Source of the DNA: Chloroflexi bacterium RBG_16_68_14 | GTDB lineage: Bacteria > Chloroflexota > Dehalococcoidia > DSTF01 > RBG-16-68-14 | NCBI GenBank assembly: GCA_001796995.1 | Contig: MGOB01000037.1 | Coordinates: forward strand, 44,126-49,236 | Reading direction: 5' to 3' | DNA: 5,111 nucleotides | In this document: in pieces, positions 1 through 5,111 of the stretch | Layout: each line of letters opens with the position of its first letter | Position numbering within the stretch: position 1 is the first letter of the stretch | The notes under the pieces: generated by a model | The model's input: the letters and a program-made list of their open reading frames with translations, nothing else | Told to the model about the DNA's origin: nothing | Database searches by the model: none | Program-made: the position numbers and the translations under genes

Positions 1-822
1 GTACTTCTCGCCGTCGAAGACGATCCAGATGCCGCGGGCGCCGCTGAACTGGCCTGTAACGTCGAGCCTGGAGCGGAGGAGGTCCAGCTCCTCCTCGGTA
101 GGGACGTCCATGGTCTCGACGTGGTCGGCCACCGGGGGCTTGCTCTCACACTCCTCCAGGACCTGCTCGACCGTGACCCAGGGGGCCACAGCGGTGAGGC
201 GGAGACGGCGCTCCTCGTTGTAGTCGTACACGGCCCAGGGGGTGACCACGCGCCAGGGGCCGGTGTCCCGGGGCAGCCCCGCTCGCTCGCGGGCGCCCGG
301 TGTGCCGTCCAGGAACCCCGGCGAGGAGATGAAGTCCACGCGCTCCACGAACTTTCGCTTCTCCTGGTCCGTCATCAAGATGGTGCGCCAGCAGAGGGCG
401 GCGATGGAGTCGGCGCCGCCCGGCCCGCCGAAGCGGCGCATCTTCTCGCCGTAGGTCCCGATGGCCGTCGAGTTGATGTTGCCGTACTGGTCTACCTGGA
501 GCGTGTTGAGGATGCCGCAGTCCATCAGCCCGAGCTGGGCGTGGCTGGCGGCGGTATTCATGGTGCCCCAGGCCAGCGCCTTGTAACCCGCCCGCGCGGC
601 GACCATGGTCATGATGGGGTCGAAGGGCAGCATCGGCTCCGGGGCGATCACCCCGTCCTCGGTGATGTACTGCGCTTGGGGAGCGTAGAGCATCTTGCCT
701 AGCAGGATGGCGTACATCGGGCCGCCTCCGCCCGCCACCCAGTACGTCTTGCCGTCCTCGATCATGCGAGCGACGATGCAGATCTGCATCTCTCGCTCGG
801 AGAACGCCGTGGCCCGAGTCAT
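1..822 (-). CDS. CoA-transferase beta subunit, glutaconate CoA-transferase (GctB)-like, 3' end cut by window edge
   Basis: Second gene of the minus-strand operon: 274 codons are open from the ATG at 822 to the window edge with no stop. Class I CoA-transferases move CoA between carboxylic acids through a glutamyl-CoA thioester on the beta subunit. Visible features are an early helix with basic and acidic residues, a glycine run at residues 31-34 (AGGGGPMY), and ITEDGVIAP at 53-61. This last motif matches the family's active-site pattern E-N-G-hydrophobic-hydrophobic-G/A with Asp for Asn, so E55 is the likely nucleophile; it sits close to where the catalytic Glu54 of Acidaminococcus GctB lies. 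LQVDQYGNINSTAIG (residues about 107-121) is also typical of the family. GctB is about 266 residues, so little is probably missing. The start overlaps the alpha-subunit stop (ATGA), indicating translational coupling and an alpha-beta complex. The substrate is not determinable; ketoacid, glutaconate-like or aromatic side-chain acids are all possible. Confidence 0.9.
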   Translation of the reverse strand, partial: MTRATAFSEREMQICIVARMIEDGKTYWVAGGGGPMYAILLGKMLYAPQAQYITEDGVIAPEPMLPFDPIMTMVAARAGYKALAWGTMNTAASHAQLGLMDCGILNTLQVDQYGNINSTAIGTYGEKMRRFGGPGGADSIAALCWRTILMTDQEKRKFVERVDFISSPGFLDGTPGARERAGLPRDTGPWRVVTPWAVYDYNEERRLRLTAVAPWVTVEQVLEECESKPPVADHVETMDVPTEEELDLLRSRLDVTGQFSGARGIWIVFDGEKY

Positions 823-1802
823 GGCTGATAGCCCTCCTTGATGGTAGCGCGCTTTCGCAACTCCAGCAGCTTGGACACGCCGACCAGCTTCTCCAGCAGC
901 TCCTGCTCGCTGGAGGTGCCGTAGATCCACTTGTCCAGATAGGCCCGCGTCTGGCCGCTCATGGCCGCGCCGACCACCTCGATGACGTGCCCTGGGTCCG
1001 AGGCGTAGTAGCCCGCGCACTCGCCGGGGTAGGCGCCGAAGGGGGCCTCCACCACGGCGTCCACCACGTAGTACGGGATGGTCGTGCGACCCGGGTCACG
1101 CCGGATCTCATCTGTGTCGATGATCTCCTCCGCGGAGATGATGACCTTTCGCGACGCCATCGCTGACTCCGTGTGGGCGATGCCGGTGCCAAAGACGCGC
1201 GCGTTGCCGAACTGATCGGCCTGCTGGACGTGAATGATCGCCACGTCCGGGTTCAAGGCAGGCAACAGGGTGATGGGGCGGCCGGTGAACGGGTCCTCAA
1301 CTAGCTTCGCCCCGGAGTGGCGAAGGCCCTCGGTCCCGCCGAAGGACCGGGTGGGCAGGAAGGGCAGGCCCATCGCCCCGGCCTGGAGCCGGATGGTGAG
1401 CACGGCGTTGCTGTACTCGAAGACCTGCACTTTCCCTTCGTTCACGAGGCGGTCGATGCTCTGGCCGAAGAGGAAGAAGCCGCAGTCGACCTTGCTCGCG
1501 CAGCCCGCCTCGCCCAGGAGGGAGACATCCACCCAGGTGAACTTGCCGCAGAGCCAGAGGTTCTTCTTGCCCTGCCGGATGATCTCGCGGATGAGGGCGG
1601 CCGGCCCCCGCTGCAAGTAGTTACAGTCGTAGACCAGGTAGTCGCCATCAGCGACGAAGCGCTCGATCGCCTCCTTCGCGGACATCAGCTTGGGTGTCAG
1701 GCTGCGCGATTTGTGTTCGCGCACGTGGGCCCTAAAAGCGTCAGGATCCACGGGAAGATATTCGGCCGTACCTTCCTCGAGGATCTTAATCTCTCGCACC
1801 AT
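819..1802 (-). CDS. CoA-transferase alpha subunit, glutaconate CoA-transferase (GctA)-like, divergent
   Basis: First gene of the minus-strand operon, 327 residues from the preferred start; Acidaminococcus GctA is about 320. Family landmarks recalled from GctA are MGLPFLP (144-150), PDVAIIHVQQAD (185-196) followed by GNARVFG, EEIIDTDEIRRDP (225-237), and VDAVVEAPFGAYPGEC (247-262). About 38 residues precede the usual beginning of the fold (LMSAKEAIERFVADGD), so the protein has an N-terminal extension. Oddity: the alpha-subunit signature is normally D-G-x2-hydrophobic-G-G-F-x3-G-x-P. Here it reads DGDYLVYDCNYLQRGP (52-67), so Gly-Gly-Phe has become Asp-Cys-Asn while the flanks still align. This suggests a distinct subfamily with altered acyl-CoA handling, possibly a hydrolase or a specialised transferase. 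Start: an ATG at 1808 is only 1 nt from the Shine-Dalgarno, whereas the ATG at 1802 is 7 nt away and is preferred. Four-base overlap with the beta-subunit gene. Substrate unknown. Confidence 0.9.
   Translation of the reverse strand: MVREIKILEEGTAEYLPVDPDAFRAHVREHKSRSLTPKLMSAKEAIERFVADGDYLVYDCNYLQRGPAALIREIIRQGKKNLWLCGKFTWVDVSLLGEAGCASKVDCGFFLFGQSIDRLVNEGKVQVFEYSNAVLTIRLQAGAMGLPFLPTRSFGGTEGLRHSGAKLVEDPFTGRPITLLPALNPDVAIIHVQQADQFGNARVFGTGIAHTESAMASRKVIISAEEIIDTDEIRRDPGRTTIPYYVVDAVVEAPFGAYPGECAGYYASDPGHVIEVVGAAMSGQTRAYLDKWIYGTSSEQELLEKLVGVSKLLELRKRATIKEGYQP
833..839 (-). promoter_or_regulatory. Ribosome binding site of the CoA-transferase beta gene
   Basis: On the minus strand AAGGAGG lies inside the last codons of the alpha gene, 10 nt ahead of the ATG at 822. 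It is a near-perfect anti-16S match. It supports that start and shows that the beta subunit has its own initiation signal in addition to the ATGA stop/start overlap. Confidence 0.75.
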
Positions 1803-1809
1803 AAGCATC

Positions 1810-1814
1810 CCTCC
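1810..1814 (-). promoter_or_regulatory. Ribosome binding site that decides the CoA-transferase alpha start
   Basis: Minus-strand GGAGG. Spacing to the ATG at 1808 is 1 nt, too short for initiation, while spacing to the ATG at 1802 is 7 nt. The second ATG, which begins MVREIKIL, is therefore the likely start. Confidence 0.7.
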
Positions 1815-1818
1815 GTTC

Positions 1819-1835
1819 TCCCTTCAGTGAAGGGA
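1819..1835. repeat. Perfect 17-bp palindrome in the CoA-transferase leader (candidate operator or hairpin)
   Basis: TCCCTTCA-G-TGAAGGGA is an 8-bp inverted repeat around one central base. It starts 5 bp upstream of the alpha-gene Shine-Dalgarno. Symmetry and position suit a dimeric repressor site. As RNA it could form CCCTT/AAGGG closing a five-base loop just before the ribosome site. It overlaps a second inverted repeat (1825-1840), so the two RNA stems cannot both form. No regulator gene is in the window to pair with it. Confidence 0.55.
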
Positions 1836-1840
1836 CACTG
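1825..1840. repeat. Inverted repeat CAGTG-N6-CACTG overlapping the 17-bp palindrome
   Basis: CAGTG (1825-1829) and CACTG (1836-1840) are exact reverse complements with a six-base loop. The left arm uses bases of the palindrome centred at 1827, so the two stems are mutually exclusive in the alpha-gene leader transcript. Five-bp stems occur by chance in GC-rich DNA; the overlap and location are what make it worth recording. Confidence 0.35.
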
Positions 1841-1841
1841 G

Positions 1842-1858
1842 CTCGGCCCTTAGCCGAG
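1842..1858. repeat. Hairpin CTCGGC-N5-GCCGAG in the divergent intergenic region
   Basis: A 6-bp GC-rich stem (1842-1847 with 1853-1858) closes the loop CCTTA. It lies just upstream of the two overlapping stems near the CoA-transferase start. No U-tract follows it on either strand and no gene ends into it, so it is not read as an intrinsic terminator. It could be part of a structured leader or a protein site. Confidence 0.4.
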
Positions 1859-2114
1859 GCGATTCCCGCGGAGGCCGCTTCACGATTACGCTCTGCCTCG
1901 CCGCCGCTACTCCGCGGATGGCCTCAAGCTCCGGTTGCCTTAGCGGGCCACCAGCCGCTTCCGTGCCAGTGTGCGCCATCGGACGGGTGCTGTCAACGGC
2001 GCCATGCGCCTGCGAATCGCACAGCGTCGCCATTCCCGCTTTCCCTGTCCGCTTGGCACTAGCCCGTGCGCCGTCGAGGCCCCATAATGCCTTCGGAAAA
2101 GGACGCGGAGCAAG

Positions 2115-2756
2115 TTGGACCTGTCGACCATCAAGCAGCGGCTGGTGGAGGGTGACGCTCAGGGCACGGTGGACGCCGCTCGAGAGGCGCTCGCCAGCGA
2201 TATTCCTGCAGAGGCCATCCTCAGGGACGCCCTCATCCCCGGCATGGAGGAGGTGGGCGACCTCTTCGCCCGCAACGAGTACTTCGTGCCCGAGCTTCTG
2301 CTCTCGGCCCGGGCGATGCATACGGCGCTGGACGTTCTGCGGCCGTTGCTGGTGGGGGGCGGCTACCAGCCGGCCGGCAAGGTGGTCATGGGCACGGTCC
2401 AGGGCGACCTGCACGACATCGGCAAGAAGCTGGTGGCCATAATGCTGGAGGGCACCGGCTTCGAAGTTATCGATCTCGGCACCAACGTCGCCCCGGAACG
2501 CTTCGTAGAGGCCACCAGGGAGAACGGCGCCACGTTGGTAGGGCTCTCCGCCCTGCTGACCACCACGCTCCCGGCCATGGAGGAGACGGTGCGGGCGATC
2601 CACCAGGCGGAGGTAGCGGGCGAGGTGCGCGTGATGGTGGGCGGCGCCCCCGTGACCGACTCGTTCGCGCGCCAGATCGGCGCCGATGGTTACGCCCCCG
2701 ATGCCTCGACGGCCGTCGCCCTCGCCCGGCGGCTCCTGGGGTCGACCGCAGGCTGA
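2115..2756 (+). CDS. Corrinoid (cobalamin-binding) methyltransferase protein, MtaC/MtbC family
   Basis: A 213-residue protein of usual family length that carries the methyl group on cobalt between methyltransferases in the cytoplasm. Residues about 1-85 form the helical cap domain (B12-binding type 2), with the family stretch PGMEEVGDLFARNEYFVPELL at 42-62. Residues about 88-210 are the Rossmann-like B12 domain. It has the base-off/His-on signature GDLHDIG, with D98, H100 (lower axial cobalt ligand) and G103, then S145-A-L147 and VMVGGAP at 173-179, both contacting the nucleotide tail. Start: an in-frame stop lies at 2085-2087 and no ATG or GTG lies between, so TTG at 2115 is chosen. GGAG (2107-2110) is only 4 nt away and AAGGA (2099-2103) is 11 nt away; a CTG start at 2121 is a less usual alternative. 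First gene of the plus-strand cassette. The partner substrate cannot be read from this protein. Confidence 0.93.
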   Translation: MDLSTIKQRLVEGDAQGTVDAAREALASDIPAEAILRDALIPGMEEVGDLFARNEYFVPELLLSARAMHTALDVLRPLLVGGGYQPAGKVVMGTVQGDLHDIGKKLVAIMLEGTGFEVIDLGTNVAPERFVEATRENGATLVGLSALLTTTLPAMEETVRAIHQAEVAGEVRVMVGGAPVTDSFARQIGADGYAPDASTAVALARRLLGSTAG

Positions 2757-2773
2757 GGGGTGGCCGTCCGGAT

Positions 2774-2777
2774 GGAG
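2774..2777 (+). promoter_or_regulatory. Ribosome binding site of the UroD-like methyltransferase gene
   Basis: GGAG 8 nt before the ATG at 2786. A second purine tract, AGGAG (2780-2784), lies only 1 nt from the ATG and is probably too close to serve. No other in-frame start exists in the 29-bp gap after the corrinoid gene. Confidence 0.55.
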
Positions 2778-2785
2778 CCAGGAGA

Positions 2786-3952
2786 ATGAACCCCAGAGAG
2801 CGCGTCCTCACCGCCCTCAACCACGAGGAGCCGGACCGCATTCCCATCGACCTCGGCAGCATCAGGGTGACCGGCATCCACACGGACGCCTACGCCAGCC
2901 TCCTCAGCGCCATGGGCAGGGGCAGTGAGGAGATCGAGATCGTGGACAGGAGTCAGGGCCTGGCCGGCCCAGACGAGCGAGTGCTGGAGGCGCTGGGCGT
3001 CGATTGCCGGCCTGTCTGGACCAACCCTCCTTCCGGCGGCGAGCCTCCCGTGACGCAAGAAGGGGACTACGAGTTCTACATCGACGAGTGGGGCTGTCGG
3101 GTGAGCCGGCCGCGCAAGAGCGGCTTCTACTTCGACCTGACCGAGCCGGCCATCAGCGAGCCCAGCCTGGAGGCGCTGGAGAAGTTCGTCTGGCCCAACC
3201 CGGACGACCCGGCCCGCTACCAGGGGCTGCGCGCGCGGGCCCAGCGCCTCCGTCAGGAGACGCCCTACGCCCTGGTCGGCCACTGCGACCTGGGGAACGA
3301 CGTGCTGGGCGGGCTCATGCACGTGCGGGGCTACACGGAGTCCATGCTGGACCTGGCCGCCAACCCCGACTTCGCCCAGGCCTTCATGGAAGGGGCGGCG
3401 CGCCTGGCGGAGCGAGCCTGGGGGCACTTCCTGGACGAGGTCGGTGACCTCGTCGACGTGGTGGCCTTCTACGAGGACCTGGGCATGCAGGACCGTCCCC
3501 TGATGTCCCTCGCCATGTACCGGCGACTGGTCAAGCCCTTCCACGCTCAGATCATCGCCGCTATCCACCGGCGCTCCCAGGCCAAAGTCCTCTTCCATAG
3601 CGATGGCGCCGTGGCCGGGTTCATCCCGGACCTCATCGAAATCGGGGTGGACATCCTGAACCCGGTCCAGGTGTCGGCGGCGGGCATGGAGGACACGGCC
3701 GCGCTCAAACGCCTCTATGGAAAGGAGCTGGCCTTCTGGGGCGGTGCCTGCGACTCGCAGCGGGTGCTCCCTTTCGGCAGCCTGGAGGAGGTCCGGCAGG
3801 AGGCACGCCGGCGAATCGCCGATCTGGCGCCGGGCGGCGGCTTCGTCTTCGCCCCCGTTCACAACATCCAGCGCGACGTCTCGGGAGACAAAGTGCTCGC
3901 CCTTTACGAGACGGCGCGAGAGGCCGGCCGCTACCCCATCGCGGGCGCCTAG
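2786..3952 (+). CDS. Uroporphyrinogen decarboxylase-fold corrinoid methyltransferase (MtaA/MtbA-like superfamily)
   Basis: A 388-residue cytoplasmic TIM-barrel protein of the UroD superfamily. The N-terminus (NPRERVLTALNHEEPDRIP, 2-20) is characteristic of the methyltransferase branch rather than haem-pathway HemE, and the adjacent corrinoid gene supports a methyl-transfer role. Other family blocks are FYEDLGMQDRPLMS (228-241), LFHSDG (269-274), IPDLIEIGVDILNPVQ (280-295), FWGGACDSQRVLPFG (317-331) and FAPVHNIQ (355-362). In MtaA zinc is held by His-x-Cys plus a distant Cys. Here the first pair is H271-S-D273, so Asp replaces Cys, and the distant position falls near V358-H359. Metal binding, if kept, must be His/Asp-based, or C322 takes part. 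It could be the substrate-demethylating component or the acceptor methyltransferase; the sequence does not decide. Spacing of 29 bp after and 8 bp before its neighbours implies one operon. Confidence 0.88.
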   Translation: MNPRERVLTALNHEEPDRIPIDLGSIRVTGIHTDAYASLLSAMGRGSEEIEIVDRSQGLAGPDERVLEALGVDCRPVWTNPPSGGEPPVTQEGDYEFYIDEWGCRVSRPRKSGFYFDLTEPAISEPSLEALEKFVWPNPDDPARYQGLRARAQRLRQETPYALVGHCDLGNDVLGGLMHVRGYTESMLDLAANPDFAQAFMEGAARLAERAWGHFLDEVGDLVDVVAFYEDLGMQDRPLMSLAMYRRLVKPFHAQIIAAIHRRSQAKVLFHSDGAVAGFIPDLIEIGVDILNPVQVSAAGMEDTAALKRLYGKELAFWGGACDSQRVLPFGSLEEVRQEARRRIADLAPGGGFVFAPVHNIQRDVSGDKVLALYETAREAGRYPIAGA

Positions 3953-3960
3953 AGCCCACC

Positions 3961-5111
3961 ATGCCACGCCAGCGTCAGCGAAGGAGCGTACGCGTCTCTT
4001 TCCCGGACTACAGCTCCCAGGTAGAGGTGGAGAGGGGGAAGAGCGTGCTAGAGGCGGTGCGCCAGGCCGGCCTCGCCCTGGAATCGGAGTGCGGCGGCCG
4101 GGGCACCTGCGGCCGCTGCCGCGTCCGCTTCTTGGGCCAGGCGCCCGCTCCCACGGGCGATGACCGGCTGCTCCTGGGCGACGAGGCGATCGCCCAGGGC
4201 TGGCGCCTGGCCTGCCAGGCCATCCTTACCGAAGACGGCCGCCTGGCCCTGCCGCCGCCGGTGGTCGAGGGTGGGCTGCGCATCCTCACCGAAGCCTACG
4301 GCCCGGCCCAGCCGCCGGCTGCGGCACCGGCGGCGCCCGCCGGCACCTTCGGAGCGGCCGTCGACGTGGGCACCACCACCGTGGTCTGCTATCTGCTCGA
4401 CCTGGGCGAGGCCAGCCAGGTGGGCGTCGCCTCCTTCGCGAACCCGCAGCGCCGGTTGGGACCGGACGTCGTCTCTCGCATCCTCTACGCCCACCAGGGA
4501 CGAGAACAGCTCCTGGAGGCCCGCGACTGCCTGGTGGCGGCGATAGAGGAGGCGCTGGTGGGCCTCTGCGCCAAGCGCCGGGTGCCGCTCCGGGCGCTCT
4601 CTCGGATCGCCGTCGTCGGCAACCCGACCATGCTGCACCTGCTGCTCGGTGTGGACCCTTGGTCGCTGGGTGTGGCGCCCTACCAGCCCACCTTCACCGA
4701 TGCGCCTCCCGTGGCCGCCACCGAGGTGGGCTTCCGGCGTCTGGCGCGCGCCGAGCTGGTCCCGCTGCCAGCGGTGGCGGGGCATCTGGGCTCCGACGCC
4801 GTCGCCGGGCTGCTGGCCCTCGGCCTGCCGAGGCGACGAGGCCTCTTCCTGTTCATCGATCTCGGCACCAACGGCGAGATGGTGCTGACTTCCGATGGTG
4901 ATGCCGTGGGAGCCTCGTGCGCCGCCGGCCCCGCCTTCGAGGGGGTGCACATCTCCTCGGGGATGAGCGCCCTCCCGGGGGCCATCGAGTGGGTCGATGA
5001 GGAAGACGGCCGCCTGGCGCTGGCGACCATCGGGGGTGCGGAACCGCAGGGCATCTGCGGCTCGGGGCTGGTCGACGCCGTGGCGCTCCTGCTGCGGCGG
5101 GGCCTCCTCGC
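3961..5111 (+). CDS. Reductive activator of corrinoid proteins (RamA/RACo type, [2Fe-2S] plus ASKHA domain), 3' end cut
   Basis: 383 codons are visible before the window edge; relatives run to about 530-640 residues, so roughly the C-terminal third or more is missing. Such proteins re-reduce oxidised Co(II) corrinoid proteins to Co(I), coupling ATP hydrolysis to low-potential electron transfer. Residues 1-100 are a plant-type ferredoxin domain with ligands C44, C50, C53 (C-x5-C-x2-C) and C85. An Ala/Pro-rich linker covers about 112-128. The ASKHA/DUF4445 part starts with AAVDVGTTTVV (132-142), the phosphate-binding loop. It continues with VVGNPTMLHLLLGVDP (218-233), IDLGTNGEMVL (299-309), AAGPAFEGVHISSGM (321-335) and GICGSGLVDAV (364-374). 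This order matches the RACo layout. The start ATG lies 8 bp after the methyltransferase stop with no clear Shine-Dalgarno, so translation is probably coupled; the basic N-terminus (MPRQRQRR) is unremarkable. Likely third gene of the cassette. Confidence 0.92.
   Translation, partial: MPRQRQRRSVRVSFPDYSSQVEVERGKSVLEAVRQAGLALESECGGRGTCGRCRVRFLGQAPAPTGDDRLLLGDEAIAQGWRLACQAILTEDGRLALPPPVVEGGLRILTEAYGPAQPPAAAPAAPAGTFGAAVDVGTTTVVCYLLDLGEASQVGVASFANPQRRLGPDVVSRILYAHQGREQLLEARDCLVAAIEEALVGLCAKRRVPLRALSRIAVVGNPTMLHLLLGVDPWSLGVAPYQPTFTDAPPVAATEVGFRRLARAELVPLPAVAGHLGSDAVAGLLALGLPRRRGLFLFIDLGTNGEMVLTSDGDAVGASCAAGPAFEGVHISSGMSALPGAIEWVDEEDGRLALATIGGAEPQGICGSGLVDAVALLLRRGLL

Larger units (their letters stand above)
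1803..2114. other. Divergent intergenic region between CoA-transferase operon and corrinoid cassette
   Basis: About 310 bp lie between two outward-facing start codons, so promoters for both operons should be here. The end near the CoA-transferase start carries the inverted repeats at 1819-1858. Between about 1860 and 2100 I see no credible gene; open frames crossing it on both strands are extensions of antisense or out-of-frame shadows. CATAAT (2083-2088) resembles a -10 box for the plus-strand cassette, but no -35 element sits at the right distance. No riboswitch, in particular no clearly recognisable cobalamin riboswitch, could be supported by eye. Confidence 0.6.

Noticed and set aside
121..702. 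Plus-strand open frame of 193 codons antisense to the CoA-transferase beta gene
   Set aside because: It is a complement shadow of a well-supported coding frame, with low-complexity composition and no family motif.
1842..1858. Intrinsic terminator
   Set aside because: No run of T follows the stem on either strand, and both flanking operons point away from it, so there is no transcript to terminate.
2054..2069. Sigma-54-like promoter: TGGCAC followed by GTGC upstream of the corrinoid gene
   Set aside because: The GG and GC dinucleotides are 11 nt apart rather than the required 10, and the -12 element is not TTGC. It is a near miss without an activator gene in view.
2053..2088. Sigma-70 promoter from TTGGCA (2053-2058) and CATAAT (2083-2088)
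   Set aside because: The spacer is 24 nt, far from 16-18, and the properly spaced position (about 2060-2065) reads TAGCCC.
1824..2603. Minus-strand open frame of 259 codons crossing the intergenic region and the corrinoid gene
   Set aside because: Most of it is antisense to the corrinoid protein, no Shine-Dalgarno supports it, and the part in the intergenic region shows no domain.
2786..3952. True haem-pathway uroporphyrinogen decarboxylase (HemE)
   Set aside because: The N-terminal NHEEPDRIP-type block and the corrinoid protein and activator neighbours fit the methyltransferase branch; no other haem synthesis gene is nearby.
2690..3967. Minus-strand open frame of 425 codons antisense to the UroD-like gene
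   Set aside because: It covers the whole of a gene with clear family motifs, its translation is rich in Arg, His, Val and Gly with no recognisable domain, and such frames are expected opposite GC-rich genes.
4048..4950. Minus-strand open frame of 300 codons antisense to the activator gene
   Set aside because: The plus-strand frame carries the ferredoxin cysteines and ASKHA motifs; the antisense translation has no recognisable feature.

Overview
The window is GC-rich bacterial DNA, densely coded, with strong G/C bias at third codon positions and long antisense shadow frames. It holds two divergently transcribed gene groups separated by about 300 bp of non-coding sequence. No rRNA, tRNA, CRISPR array, insertion sequence or phage gene is visible. 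The gene content (a UroD-like methyltransferase, a small corrinoid protein, an iron-sulfur/ASKHA corrinoid activator and a GctAB-like CoA-transferase) fits an uncultured anaerobe or facultative bacterium that uses C1 or demethylation chemistry. Chloroflexota is one possible host, but this is a weak inference from family content, not a demonstrated affiliation.

Left part, minus strand (1-1802): a two-gene operon for a class I CoA-transferase related to glutaconate CoA-transferase. The alpha subunit (819-1802) is read first. The beta subunit (1-822, running off the left edge) overlaps it by an ATGA junction and has its own strong Shine-Dalgarno. The beta subunit keeps a catalytic-type glutamate (TEDG, E55). 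The alpha subunit has lost the usual Gly-Gly-Phe signature (Asp-Cys-Asn instead).

Middle (1803-2114): a divergent intergenic region. Next to the alpha-subunit start it carries a perfect 17-bp palindrome, a second stem that competes with it, and a third hairpin. The rest has no gene and no convincing promoter.

Right part, plus strand (2115-5111): a three-gene corrinoid cassette. It has a cobalamin-binding corrinoid protein (TTG start), a uroporphyrinogen-decarboxylase-fold methyltransferase whose expected zinc Cys is replaced by Asp, and a RamA/RACo-type reductive activator with a [2Fe-2S] domain that runs off the right edge. The genes are 29 and 8 bp apart and are probably co-transcribed.

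Working model (inference): the UroD-like protein transfers a methyl group to or from the Co(I) corrinoid protein, and the activator rescues accidentally oxidised Co(II) using low-potential electrons and ATP. The divergent CoA-transferase may activate the methylated acid or its demethylated product as a CoA thioester. Only one methyltransferase component is visible, so the methyl donor, the methyl acceptor and the CoA-transferase substrate cannot be named from this window.
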